Assembly (NCBI GenBank): GCA_949987705.1 | Contig: CATLJY010000217.1 | Location: 112,001-176,000, forward strand | Length of the DNA: 64,000 bases | Reading direction: 5' to 3' | Source: Thereva unica | Lineage: Eukaryota; Arthropoda; Insecta; Diptera; Therevidae | Part shown: piece by piece, positions 32,894 through 43,983 of the stretch | Layout: the number at the start of each line of letters is the position of its first letter | How positions within the stretch are numbered: the first letter of the stretch is position 1 | Made by a program: the position numbers and the translations under genes | Notes under the pieces: model-generated | Told to the model about the DNA's origin: nothing | The model's database searches: none | What the model saw: only the letters and a program-made list of their open reading frames with translations

Positions 32894-33902
32894 AACTTCC
32901 CAGTATAGGAAGTTATTGTAATCGGTCCGAAAATCGAAATCGAAAATTTCAACGTATTTTCATCTTTCAAGGCCCCAGGAGCATTTTAAGCAAAATTGGG
33001 AGGAAGTATGTGTGTGTGTGTGTGTATGTGCGTACGGATGTGGTCATTTTTTCCTGCACGATATCGCGCGAACCAAAACTGATATCGACTTCGTTGAGGT
33101 GTTGTTCGAAGCGTATTAACCGAAATATGATCTGAAAAGAATTTCATGAAATTCGGTCCAGCCGTTTTTTTGTACCTGCACGATATCGCCCGAACTACAA
33201 AAGATATTGACTTACTTGAGGTGCCGTTCGAAGCGTATTAGCGACAATATTATCTGAAAAGATTTTTATAATATTCGGCCCAGCGGTTTTTTGGTTTAAA
33301 TGACTTAAGTGATTGTTGTACCTGCACGATATCCCGCGAACTATAAAAGATATCGACTTAGTTGACGTGCCGTTCGAAGAGTATTAACCGAAATATGATC
33401 TGAAAAGAATTTCATGAAATTCGGTCCAGCCGTTTTTTTGTTTGAGCGACGTAAGTGATTTTTGTACCTGCACGATATGGCCCGAACCACCAAAGATATT
33501 GACTTACTTGAGGTGCCGTTCGAAGCGTATTAGCGACAATATACACTGAAAATATTTTTATAATATTCGGTCCAGCGGGTTTTTGGTGTAATTGACTTAA
33601 GTGATTTTCGTACCTGCACGATCCCGCGCGAACTATATCGACTTCATTGAGGTGCCGAAAAACATTAATACATCAATTTTATATACATTTTCGTCATCCT
33701 AACCTTGTAAGTGCGCAAATTTAGTTTGACATTTTAACGAAAATATTGATAAACAATTGTGACAAATTCTCGGGATTATGCATATATTCTATATTGCCTA
33801 TTGTTCATTTATTATTAAAATATCCAATCATAATATTCAACATCCATCATACTGGGAAGTTGATCGTGTGGACCGAAAGGGTCGAACCCACATCCCAACT
33901 AG
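32894..33902 (+). mobile_element. HINE/DINE-1-like (Helentron-related) element
   Basis: Starts with AACTTCCCAGTATAGGAAGT and carries the inverse (ATACTGGGAAGTT) subterminally at 33849-33861. It has a TG microsatellite at 33008-33025, a central 146-bp tandem array, and a 3' end with a short GACC...GGTC stem followed by CCCAACTAG and a T-run. Two subterminal inverted repeats, a tandem core and a 3' hairpin are the architecture of Helentron-associated elements. The same CCCAACTAG end occurs at 46783. Non-coding. Confidence 0.75.
33055..33650 (+). repeat. 146-bp tandem array
   Basis: CCTGCACGATAT begins units near 33055, 33177, 33323, 33469 and 33615, spaced 122, 146, 146 and 146 bp. Units alternate slightly: the ones at 33177 and 33469 end GCGACAATAT, the others CCGAAATATGATCTG. 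This suggests a higher-order two-unit repeat. Confidence 0.85.
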
Positions 33903-34017
33903 TTTTTAAATTAAATTATGAGAGTTCACATAATATTAAATTATTTACATAATTTATATTTTTAGAATTTAATTTATATTTTAAAAAATATAAATATTCA
34001 TATTAATAATTAAAAAA

Positions 34018-34470
34018 ATTATAATTAATCTAAAAAATCATCTTTCTCCAATTTTTATTATTATAAAACTTAGTCGCGGGTTTTCTACAATTTCATTTAA
34101 CTTTCAAATTGCCTATAAAATATCGAATTGACAGTTGAAATATCAACTCAGTTGAAGCGTTTGTGGCAAAACAACAACTTTTTACCCAACTCAGTTTGAG
34201 CAATAGTTGGCCGGCCCGTGGATGGGCCGGGCCCATAAGCTGTTTAAAAAATCTCACCCAAAGTAAAAAATCCTCGACACTTTTTCTCACTCTTAGAACG
34301 AGAGCTCGCAGCGACTGGACAAAAAAAAGTCCACCCAATCACGACGAAAGAATAAACAAAGCAAAACAAAAACAAAATGAGTCAAGGAATGTGACGACTT
34401 CCGTTCCGCACAATCTTTTGAATAGACTCCAGCGATAAAACATATTCATGTCAGAAATATAAATATTCAT
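34018..34470. repeat. direct repeat flanking LINE L, left copy
   Basis: About 440 bp, AATTATAATTAATCTAAAAA to GACATATTCATGTCAGAAA-like end (here ACATATTCATGTCAG), matching 37785-38215 at roughly 90 per cent or better. The LINE L copy lies exactly between the two. Too long to be a target duplication. Confidence 0.75.
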
Positions 34471-34543
34471 ATATTTTTTTTTTTATGTGGCAGTGCTAAG
34501 CTCAGGAATCACCCTTTGTACCACTAGTCCGTCATGTCATTTG

Positions 34544-35803
34544 TCACGTCATGGTGCAATGTCTAGCAGTAAGCTTAGTACGGGGAGGGGGTTGGAGGGG
34601 ATATAAAGGAACGGGAGGGAATTGAAGAAGGTGGTGATGAACCCTGCGTTTGAACTCTTGGATGTTGTAGGAGCTCGGAAATACTGACTGCGAGAGGTTA
34701 TTCCACAGTCGAGTTGTTCTATTAACAAACGAATTCATATCTTGTTGAGTGCGTGAGAGGGGCTGAGTTGCAGGTGGAGGGAATGAGACGAGTGGGCTAA
34801 TCTGGTGTTGCGGGTATAAGAATGCCGTGGAGGCAGGAGAGCGTTTAGCTCGGAGGAACAGTCACTATGATAGTAGCGATAAAATTTTGTCAGTGCTGCT
34901 ACATTCCTACGGTGGCTGAGGGGGTCGATGGTAGAGCAAGCGGTATCGTCATCAATTAATTTAAGGGCCTTTTTTTGGACCTTATCTAACCATGCCAAGG
35001 TGGTTATTGGAGCGCCGCCCCAAACGAGGGAGTTATATTCGAGAAGAGGCCGAATGTAGGATTTATAAATAACAGCACGGGCCGATGGCTGGAGGAGGAA
35101 CTTACACCTCTTAAGAAATCCCAAGCACTGAGATCCTTGTTTGGCGATTTGGAATATGTGGTCATTCCATCGCAAGTCTTTGGCTAATGTCACGCCTAAG
35201 ATGTGTAAGGATGGTTCGGCCATTAGTTGAACTTCATTCACTTTCAAGGGTGGAGGGGGTGTTGAACTTCTTTTTGGAGATAAGACAGTACTTGGTTTTG
35301 GCTAACAGGGCTGAGTGCCAAACTCTATCGAAAGCCTTGGAGATATCTAGAGCAACCAGACTAGACTCGCCGGATCCATGCAGACTACGGCTGAGGTGTT
35401 CTGTAAGACAGACTAAAAGATCGCCAGTGGATCTTTTCTGGCGGAAGCCATATTGTCTGTCGTTTAAGAGTAGGTTGGATTCTATATATCCCATAAGCTT
35501 TTTGTTGATTATCGTCTCCATGGTTTTGGAGAGAATAGAAGTAATTGCTATTGGGCGGTAGTTTAAGGGGTCGCTGGCTTCACCTTTTTTCGGAATTGGC
35601 TGAACATGGGCAAGTTTCCAAGAGTCTGGGTAAACTCCGGAGGAGTATGATAGGGCAAAAAGTTTGCGCAGAGGTTTAGCCAAAGGTGACGCGCATTGTT
35701 TTAAGACGATTGAGGGTATATTATCGGGTCCAGTGGATTTGTTGACATCGAGCTCCTTGAGGCACCTGTACACCTCGCGAGTCCTGAAGAAAACCCTGTC
35801 CAT
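34544..35803 (-). pseudogene. LINE L reverse transcriptase with catalytic core deleted
   Basis: Frame 35234-35803 begins within MDRVFFRTREVYRCLKELDV and runs through STGPDNIPSIVLKQCASPLA, NYRPIAITSILSKTMETI, QYGFRQKRSTGDLLV and ALDISKAFDRVWHSALL. It then jumps to KTKYCLISKK. In the 51-kb copy about 380 bp, including motif B (GVPQGSILSP) and the FADD motif C, lie between these points. A frameshift follows and frame 34735-35247 continues with LHILGVTLAKDLRWNDHIFQ and SYIRPLLEYNSLVWGG. Another frameshift near 34738 leads to NRTTRLWNNL. Without motifs B and C it cannot polymerise DNA. Confidence 0.85.
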
Positions 35804-35878
35804 TAAATGAGCGCTGTGCTCGAGAACTGGGGGTAGCGCATCAGTTTCGGATAGGGAAGAATTTGAAGCAAACAGATA

Positions 35879-36091
35879 CCTAGTTTATAGCTACTGCAAA
35901 AATAATTCGAATTATGGATCATCCCAAATTTTTTACCCTATAAACGAGGTAATTCGAATTATGGCTTAAACCGAAATATTTCGGCTTAAGCCATAGTTAT
36001 AAGAAAGTATTTAATACCCGTTTATACGCTAATTCGAAATTTGGATGTAACTTTGAGTTAAATCGATTTAATTTTTCTGCTATAAACTAGG
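35879..36091. mobile_element. MITE e, 213 bp, TA-flanked
   Basis: Ends CCTAGTTTATAGC and GCTATAAACTAGG flanked by TA on each side (35877-35878, 36092-36093). Interior words AATTCGAATTATGG and AATTCGAAATTTGG mirror each other. Removing the element and one TA restores the LINE reading frame (LLASY|LFASNSSL), which confirms both the boundaries and the TA duplication. Mariner-like by target site. Confidence 0.85.
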
Positions 36092-36130
36092 TATATGATG
36101 CTAATAAATCGGCCTTGGCTTTTCTGTCTG

Positions 36131-37447
36131 TTATAAGAAGGTGTCGTGAATGAATGAAGGAGTTGTAGATGCAGTGAAATTCTTCTTTATGGAACTTACC
36201 AAGGACCAGAAGTTTTTGCTACCAGAGGTTGCATTAAAGAGTTTATTTCTCAACTTACTGTCAAATGAATTTTTGACGTTCCTGATGGTGACTTTACAGG
36301 AATTTCTTAGTTTTATATACTCTTCACGGAGCGATTCACTCGGGGAGCTCTTGTAAGCTCGAAAGGCGGCTTCTTTGTTTCTGATTGCATGCATACACTC
36401 CTGATTAAACCATCTGTTGGGCCTAGCCTTCACATATTTAGTAGAATGAGGAATGTACAAATGCATTCCTGCCTGTATGATTTTAGTGATACGGATAGTG
36501 GCAGAGTTGACGTTTTTGGTTCGGAAACACTGATTCCAGTCAGTAGCTCGGAAGAAATTAATTAGCCCCAGCCAATTGGCCTTCCCATAATGCCATACAG
36601 TTCTCCTAACTGGTTTGGGAGGGGTGGGAAATTCGAATGGGAAGCTAGCGCTAATTAAGCAGTGGTCCGAATTGCCGAGAGGTGAATCAACTTCGACGGA
36701 GTATCGCTCTGGATGGGAAGTGAGAAAAAGATCAAGGAGATAGTTTCCTTGACGGGCAACATCAGGGACTCTCGTGGGATGATCCACAATTTGATGTAAA
36801 TTATTGGTGTCTGCAAAGAGCTCGACGTCCTTGCCAGAAACACTGGTGCCATTTGAGTAAGTCAGCCAGTTTGCGTTATGAACATTGAAATCACCCGCAA
36901 CGATAATTTCACACTCAGGATTGGACGACAAAAATCCCGAGATTTGTTCGGAAATAGTATCAAATGATGAAATGGAGGCTTCGTTACTTATGTTAGGACT
37001 TCTGTATAGGAAGCAGAAGAATATGACGTGGCTTTTGAAAATGATTTTAATCCAAAGATAATTAAAATCGGAAGTCGTGCTTGAAAATATTTTATAATAG
37101 GCCACGTCATCCCTAACATAGATGGCAGTACCCCTATGGGGGGAGAGATTGTGCACTAAAGTGTATCCCGACACCTCGTAATGACCTGAGTCATTATCGG
37201 GTGATATTTGGGTTTCACTCAGTGCGAAGATTGGGGGTTTATAATTAGATAAGTGGCACTCAACAAAAGAGAAATTCGCATGAAGTCCATGAATGTTACA
37301 AAAGTCAATAACAAAGCATGACCTGTAACGGGACTTCGGTTGCGCGGGCTCATTCGCCACATTCTCTGGGATATTTCCCGAAATTACATCTGCCGCAACT
37401 ATCAGAGTCGATAAAATTTGTGTGTTATGCCTTTTGAGACGGGACAA
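36131..37447 (-). CDS. LINE L apurinic/apyrimidinic-like endonuclease domain
   Basis: 438-codon open frame; first ATG at 37447. Residues ~50-250 form the APE-type endonuclease: FCNIHGLHANFSFVECHL, ALSETQIS (the glutamate), RGTAIYVRDDVAYY, IIVAGDFNVHNANWL (GDFN metal/active-site motif) and GNSDHCLI (SDH motif). The C-terminal third is the linker to reverse transcriptase (WFNQECMHAIRNKEAAFRAY). In the family this domain nicks target DNA to prime reverse transcription in the nucleus. The frame ends by a small frameshift just before the MITE. All endonuclease signature residues I can name are present, but the linked polymerase is dead. Confidence 0.85.
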   Translation of the reverse strand: MSRLKRHNTQILSTLIVAADVISGNIPENVANEPAQPKSRYRSCFVIDFCNIHGLHANFSFVECHLSNYKPPIFALSETQISPDNDSGHYEVSGYTLVHNLSPHRGTAIYVRDDVAYYKIFSSTTSDFNYLWIKIIFKSHVIFFCFLYRSPNISNEASISSFDTISEQISGFLSSNPECEIIVAGDFNVHNANWLTYSNGTSVSGKDVELFADTNNLHQIVDHPTRVPDVARQGNYLLDLFLTSHPERYSVEVDSPLGNSDHCLISASFPFEFPTPPKPVRRTVWHYGKANWLGLINFFRATDWNQCFRTKNVNSATIRITKIIQAGMHLYIPHSTKYVKARPNRWFNQECMHAIRNKEAAFRAYKSSPSESLREEYIKLRNSCKVTIRNVKNSFDSKLRNKLFNATSGSKNFWSLVSSIKKNFTASTTPSFIHDTFL

Positions 37448-37786
37448 ATTTCATCGACCGACAGATTTCGGGCGCGACACTTGCTGGTCCGGGATTCGGG
37501 TTTCGGTAGGGGGAGCAAGGGTACTTAGTAAGTACTACTTACTTCTGGTGTTCGTTGGTCGCGTGTCTTGTCTGTTGGAGGGTGAAGGCTTTTGACTGCG
37601 GCGCGAGAATTTCTATTGTTCACTTTTTATTTTTATTTCTATTTCACTGGTTTAATGGTTTTTCGCTGTTTCTTTAAAGTTTTTTGGATCTGATTTTTTT
37701 ATTTATTGATTTATTGCACTTCACGCCGCGAAAATAGGGACCGGACCAGCAGACGTCCGCACTCCTTGCTGTCCCAGGCCAAACTC

Positions 37787-38215
37787 AAATTATAATTAAT
37801 CTAAAAAATCATCTTTCTCCAATTTTTATTATTGTAAAACTTAGTCGCGGGTTTTCTACAATTTCATTTAACTTTCAAATTGCATAAAATAAAATATCGA
37901 ATTGACAGTTGAAATATCAACTCAGTTGAAGCGTTTGTGGCAAAACAACAACTTTTTACACAACTCAGTTTGGCCAACTAGTTGGCCCGTGGATAAGCTG
38001 TTTAAACAATCTCACACAAAGTAAAAAATCTTCGACACTTTCTCTAACTCTTGGAACAAGAACTCGCAGCGATTGAACAAAAAAAAAGTCCACCCAATGA
38101 CGACGAAAGAATAAACAAAGCAAAACAAAAACAAAATGAGTCAAGGAATGTGACGATTTCCGTTCCGCACATTCTTTTGAATAGACTCCAGGGATAAGAC
38201 ATATTCATGTCAAAA
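37787..38215. repeat. direct repeat flanking LINE L, right copy
   Basis: Partner of 34018-34470. It lacks the extra GGGCCGGGCCC found in the left copy. Both contain the pentad-rich stretch CAACTCAGTTTG...TTGGCCCGTGGAT. Confidence 0.75.
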
Positions 38216-39370
38216 ATAACGTACATTAAAGTTGAAATTACTTGATTGGGGTAAGTAAATGCTTTCACCAATTACGGCGTTACATCGACCCAGTTTCCCT
38301 TGAGCTAATTCTTCCTGATCCAATGACCCTTTATGTGTTTATTATTATAACAAATTCTCTTGGAACACACGAGTACAATAATTTTAAATTTTCCGATATA
38401 GTTGATCTGATGTCATTACTTCATAAAAGTCTTCTATCTCTCTTATTTTCAACCCTTAAGGGGGTAAAACTACAATTAAAATTGCAATTGAAAAAAATAT
38501 TGTTTTGCATTAAAATTTTATTTCTCATTTTTAATCATTAAAACATTTGGAAAATTTCACTTTAAACTCTTTTTTAAATGGGTTAAACCACCCCTAAATC
38601 GAAACAAAATAAAAAATACATTGAGAAATATTTCTTTTCGTGGAATCTTTAAATAAAGTCAAAATGGAGGGTAAAAAAGACAATCATACAATAATTGGGA
38701 ACTATGTACCCTACTTTATTTGAGGTACTTCTGAATAATGAGTTGTTCCGTTTTTTTACAATGACATTTAGGCAGGTATTTTCTAATAAAAAAAATTCAA
38801 ACACTTCTGTTGTTGACATTTTTTGCCTTATTTATATTTGCCATAGAAATTTTTTATTCAAAAAATTCATTAAAAAATTTAAACTGCAATCTACGAGAAG
38901 ATTTTTTTTTTTTTTTTTCAAATTCATTTGGGTTCTTCTTAAAGGAGCAACACCACCCTTAACTCCTTTAAGAAGAGGGTTCAAATAAATTTTCCAAATG
39001 TTTTAATAATATTTCATCAAAAATAAAATAAATAAATTTAAATGCAAAACAATAAATAAATAATAATATTTTTGGCTTTTGTAAAAATCAACCACCTTTG
39101 CAAATAAATATTAAAAAAAGTGTATTTCATTGCATTAGTTTTCATTATTATTGAAATAATCGCGAAAAACTTCTAAAAAGGGGTATTTTTTGCATTTTTA
39201 AGGGTGACGCCCATGTTTTAGGACTTCGGAACCCCGATTTTCGCGATCAGCAAGTACAAAAACCCATTTTCTTAACGGTGTTAATTTGGAACACTCCCCC
39301 CACGTTTTAAATGGACTATTTATCTGTTTTCAACCAAGGACTTTTATTTTAAAACGTTTTTATTAGCTCG
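38216..39370. other. AT-rich sequence with diverged R fragment
   Basis: Mostly unassigned. 39080-39310 is a diverged inverse copy of the 1910-2180 part of repeat R (AAAAATCAACCACCTTTGCA; AAGGGTGAC). A T-run lies at 38909-38920. Open frames 38242-38541 and 38695-38988 are low-complexity. Confidence 0.5.
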
Positions 39371-40330
39371 CTTTCTTGTCTGTCTGTTTGTCCGGTACAA
39401 ATCTTGCAATCGATTTTTTGACTATTTCCCGTTACCCGATCACCTTGAAATTTGCACACAGCTTCAGCTCCGATGAAATATGGTATACTCATTATACCGT
39501 TAGATCCATGGCAGGGGTCTCAAGAGGACGAATTACTGTTTTCTTCACGGTACAAATTTTGCATTCGATTTTTCTAATGCTTCCGGATATCATCATGAAA
39601 TTTGGCACACAGCTTTAGCTCCGATGACAATGCAGTATGGTATATACCTTTAGATCCATGGAGGCCGTCTCAGGAGGGCGGATTGAAATATTCTTCACAA
39701 ACCCTTCGACATGGGAATCAAATGAAATGGTATGATAAGTATAACACCATAAGCATTAGAGTATACCTATTCAATTTATCGTTTGGTCCATGGCGGTCAT
39801 CTCAAGAGGGCGGATTACCATTTTTTTCACAACCCCCTCGACATGGGTAGCAAATGAAAGGGCATCATAAGTCTAATGCAATAAGCTATGTATTTAGATT
39901 CAAGGCGGCCTCCTCGGGAGGGTGAATTACCATTCCTTTCAGAACCCTTTCGACATGGGTATCAAATGAAAGGGTATGATAAGTAGAATACCATAAGCAG
40001 TATAGTATACTCAATATTTCGTTTTCTCCATGGCGGCCATCTCAAGATAACGGATTAACATTTTCTTCACAAACCCCTCGACATGGTTATCAAATGAAAG
40101 GGCATCATAAGTCGAATGCAATAAGCTATGTCTTTAGATCCATGGCGGCCTCCTCAGGAGGGCCGGTTACCATTCTCTTCAGAACCCTTTCGACATGGGT
40201 ATCAAATGAAAGGGTAGGATAAGTAAAACACCAGAAGCAATATAATATACTCAGAACATCACTAGGTTCATAGCGGCCATTTTAAGATGGTGGATTACCA
40301 TTTTTTTCACATCACGCGACATCACCCATG
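39371..40330. repeat. tandem array of ~110-145-bp units
   Basis: About seven diverged units, each with a TCCATGGCGGCCATCTCA-like word (near 39510, 39655, 39787, 39898, 40028, 40140, 40269), then GGCGGATTACCATTTTCTTC, then GACATGGGTATCAAATGAAA. One more unit lies at 51058-51150 and a partial one at 53985-54030, on the other side of the broken autonomous Helitron. The array is probably part of, or the landing site for, that element. Confidence 0.75.
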
Positions 40331-40980
40331 GGTTGAGCATGTCCAATTTCCGCTTTTCAAACAACAGCGAAATCAAACCACACCAAAGCCATTTTTATCA
40401 GTTTTGCCAATAAACCATTAAAAATTTACATCTTTGCTATTTAAAAACCGACAAAGTACTCAATAATCCACTTCTCAGAGTAATTACTTGCAATTTCACC
40501 TACTGAGTTGCTTTCATGTCTGTGTGTGTATGTTTGTCAAATTTTGAAAAATCATTTTAAATTAGGTAACGATTTTAGTCAAACGGAAAAAAGTGCATAA
40601 CGCGATATTCAAGCATCAATGTAGTGTGTAGTGAGTTATAATATAGAAAAAGTTGTGAAATATTATATAGGTAAGTGGTCATATTTTCCAGTTACAAATC
40701 GTATCACTATTATTTTTTATAGGTATTAATAGAGATATGTCCATTATTGACAATTTCTGGTGAATTTTTTTTGGAAATTATTATAAGGTATGTCTTCGTA
40801 GTTTGCTTAAAATGACTTACATAGATAATTTATTCAAGAAAACTTCTTCTTTTTTATCATTAGAAAGAAAACTAGAAATTAGATGATTAAGGAGGCATCT
40901 TCCTTTTGATTTTAAATTATTTTTTTCTGAGACCCAAAGTTCCCAAAGGTTTTCGAAATTGTGATTAGTATAGAAAAAGG

Positions 40981-41280
40981 TTTGTTTTATTTAGAGGATA
41001 ATAGGTTTGGACAGAAAATGATTAAAGATTTTTGTCAAGCCCCGCCAAATTTTAGAAGCACCACAGTTGATAATAGAGTCAGAACAAGAAGAAAAGAAAT
41101 TGTGAAGAAATATATAGGTTGGTGTTCCTATAAAAAAGCTTTGTTTTGTTTAGAGGATAATAAGTTTGGACAGAAATTGATTAAAGATTTTTTTTCAAGC
41201 CCCACCAAATTTTAGAAGCACCACAGTTGATAATAGAGGCAGAACAAGAAGAAAAGAAATTGTGAAGTAATATATAGGTA
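40981..41280. repeat. 159-bp tandem duplication
   Basis: TTTGTTTTATTTAGAGGATA at 40981 recurs at 41140 with few changes, and AAGCACCACAGTTGATAATA recurs likewise. Just upstream of the Helitron protein remnant; possibly its 5' untranslated part. Confidence 0.8.
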
Positions 41281-41370
41281 GGTGTTCCTAGTTTTCCCTT
41301 ATATATCTCTAGTACTACGTATATTTTATTAGCATTAATAAAGAGTAGTCCATTAGAGGCAATTTCTGCT

Positions 41371-42860
41371 ATGGTCAAGCAGACAGCCACCCAAATCAAC
41401 CGACGCCTTGAGAAGGAGAAGCGTAAACGACAAGCGTAAATTGAACAGGAATCGGAAGCAGATAAGTCTGCAAGATTAGTTAAACGACGTGAACGAGCGG
41501 AAGAAGTTCCAAGTGATTCAAGTTTCTTTCCTTTTCTGTTCTGCATACTTTACCGTAAAGACAGAATCTGGCTTTGTCTCGCTGAATTCACGAAGTATGC
41601 ATTGAGTTTTGCTCAGCAGTGATGTTCATATATGCACGCACACAACCAACCGGGTGAAAATTTTGTATGAAGATGAAAGACTTGTTATTACTAGACTTTG
41701 CTCTCGCCTTGCTCATAACGCACTTTGCCATACTCAAACAAGAGCGGTTGAGACCACCCAAGAACATATCTCTCGAATGGAACCAGATCGATTGAGAAAA
41801 TCTGAATTAAGAGCTAGAGAGACAAGTCAGGAACGTGAAGCAAGACTACGACGTCAACGTGAGGCTTATGCTGTAAACATGCAAAGGGCGAAAATAGTTT
41901 CCACAGCGACTGGCAAAAACGAATAGAACACACAGCTTTTCTATGAGTATGAAGGGTGCAGCACAATATGCAGACCACTCGACGACGAGGTCGCCGAGAG
42001 TGGCGACTCAATCAATCCAAGTTCTATTTCGCAGCCGTCGCCCCTCAAAGTTGCCTGGGCGGTGTGACATGGGATTGTGTTGCTATTCTCGTATGTTCCT
42101 GTGCGCGTGTGTAGCATTCGGATGTCGAAGATGATTATTCTTGTGTGTGCTTTTTAATTTGTGTGCACCGTCGCCGTCGCCCTTAGCATGTTTACAGCAT
42201 TATGCTCAACGGGTAGCTCATGAGGCAAATTTTAACGCAACCATAAACATGTTTAGCGACAAGTGCTGTGATATCTGCAAGAAAAAATGTTACGCTAATC
42301 AGGTAGTGAAATATCGTTTGATTTTGCCCCAGCCATATTTGCCACCGGAACTTGTCGCTACAAATGATTTACTTCTTTGCCATCTATGCTATAAGCACTT
42401 GAAGAGCTAAAAGAGTCATGCTCCATCCAAGGCGTATTGGAATAACTTGATTCCCGGTGATGTTCCCGATGAAATTTTGGCACTAACTGAACCAAAACGA
42501 GATATTCTTCAGCGCATCATTCCGTACGTCAAAGTGATAAAATTTCCAGACAGATTTGGTCAATACGGTTTCAAAGGGCATGCAACATTATTTGCTCTAG
42601 ATGTTTTTGAAGTCTGCGAAAAACTACCAGAAATTCGAAATTAGGAATTGTTGTAGTGACAGAAACTCTGGAGAATTTGAATGGATCCAGCAATTATAAT
42701 ATTTCACCAGAACGTGTCTACAAGGCTCTTGATTGGCTTATAGCAAATAACCTATTCTACAAAGATGTACGAGTAAATCGATTTCCGCGATTAAATACGC
42801 AGGATGTTATCCGCGTAATTCCAGCTCAGACACATAGACGAAACGTACCTAATGGACAAG
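41371..42860 (+). pseudogene. Helitron protein, N-terminal region
   Basis: Decayed N-terminus of an autonomous insect Helitron protein, spread over three frames. First basic coiled segments (RRLEKEKRKRQA; RARETSQEREARLRRQREAY). Then a zinc-finger-like part DKCCDICKKKCYANQVVKYR ... LLCHLCYKHL. Then PDEILALTEPKRDILQRIIP and FGQYGFKGHATLFALDVFEV. Then SPERVYKALDWLIANNLFYK. These follow the order of the region before the Rep nuclease in Helitron helicases. Several stops (for example after EKLPEIRN) show it is dead. Which part binds DNA in the intact protein is not known to me. Confidence 0.75.
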
Positions 42861-43600
42861 TTCCTGATGCTCCAACTTACAATGACTACATGCAAATTAA
42901 TAATTTATCGCGAATCGTACGTGCTTCATGGCATCAAGGAAATGACGAAATATTTAAATCCGGACATGCTGGACACCAATGTTTCACCATGGTAGTGTGC
43001 AAATAGAATTCGTGCAGCTATCCTAACACCGAACCAATGGAATACAAATATTTTAAATGGCAACATGATTAAAGGAGATGGCTTCTACGAGCTCATTGAT
43101 TTGGAAACTAGAAATCAACCAGGTGCTTTTCCAATTGATCACCGCGGCTATTTAGAAATAAGAAATCTTGATATTGTAAAAAACGGCATCCTCATGTTCG
43201 ACAAGGAGTTTGTTATTGAATATGACGATTTGAATTCTGCCTTCGCTGGCAGTTTATGTGACAGGGAAAACGATGGAATTAGTTTCCTAAATTTTAGTAC
43301 TTCGATTAACTTATTGGTGCCGGACATAATGTTGGAATTTTGATGGCTGCTGCTCGTACATATGGTTTCATGAATTATGATAACAAGTTTTATTTCACCG
43401 ATTCCCATTCATGTGGACCAAAGGGAAAAAGCGAAGCACAAAATGGAAAAGCCCGTGTCATCGAATGCGATACTATTGACGAATTTCTACGTATCATCCG
43501 CCGAACTGTGCATTCAAATGGTAAACGCAAACGCAGTCGTAAAGTTAACGTTACGGATGCTGTCACTGCAAACCCTTATACTAGTTCGTCTATCCGCGCA
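42861..43600 (+). pseudogene. Helitron-encoded cysteine-protease-like domain
   Basis: Frames 42656-43006, 43065-43343 and 43340-43759 together read RASWHQGNDEIFKSGHAGHQ followed by CFTM, then a central block with GDGFYELIDL and LMFDKEFVIEYD, then ILMAAARTYGFMNYDNKFYF followed by TDSHSCGPKG and ARVIECDTIDEFL. A glutamine-rich HQG...G.QC start and a later DSH are what one expects of the cysteine and histidine parts of an OTU/C76-type deubiquitinase-like peptidase. Such domains are known in Helitron/Helentron proteins. Catalytic assignment is my inference from these motifs. Frameshifts near 43006 and 43340 inactivate it. Confidence 0.6.
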
Positions 43601-43983
43601 CCCTCACTTCCAATGGGCTCAAATTATATCCCAAAACCGGATGCGGCATCAACCTCTTCTATTAGTATCGTTGGACCGTTGGGCACTGGAGATACTGAGT
43701 CTCCGGTAACCTGTGCTAATCTGATAACGGTACCCAGGCCGCGAAATATTTTCATTTAGCGTTTCTCCCCTGAAATTACGTGCGAGGCAATTAAAGAATA
43801 CCTAATGGGGAAAGCTGACAGTCCTGTTACAGTCTCCTGCGGGAAGATCAGCAATGTCTCCAAACCGGTTGCGTCTTTCATCTTGACTGCACCGCCCAAT
43901 ACCGCTGAAAAGCTTTTAGACCTTTTCAAAGTGTTTTCTCCCCCGCACGCGCGAGTAGCGCACTCCTGAAACTCTACAAGTTT

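Larger units (their letters stand above)
32629..34232. repeat. inverted repeat pair around HINE-like element
   Basis: GGGCCCATCCACAGGCCAAC and then TAGTTGTCCAAACTGAGTTG at 32629-32668 are mirrored at about 34189-34232 (ACTCAGTTTGAGCAATAGTT, then GGATGGGCCGGGCCC). The pair may be the ends of a DNA element whose centre was later filled by 32894-33902. The paralogue at 37785-38215 has only the right end. Confidence 0.5.
34474..37786 (-). mobile_element. LINE L, longest copy (copy 2)
   Basis: Minus-strand element from its 5' end near 37786 to a poly(A) (T-run at 34474-34486 on plus). It keeps a GC-richer 5' UTR (about 37450-37786), the endonuclease ORF, the start of reverse transcriptase and the C-terminus with 3' UTR. 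It has lost about 380 bp of reverse transcriptase and gained a 213-bp MITE at 35879-36091. This is the only copy in the window with an endonuclease. Confidence 0.85.

Noticed and set aside
33055..33650. Regularly spaced repeats that could suggest a CRISPR array
   Set aside because: Units are 146 bp and contiguous without unique spacers, in a eukaryotic HINE-like element.
38695..38988. 97-codon plus-strand frame and similar frames in AT-rich gaps
   Set aside because: Phe/Lys/Ile-rich low-complexity translation with no recognisable domain and no support from a second copy.
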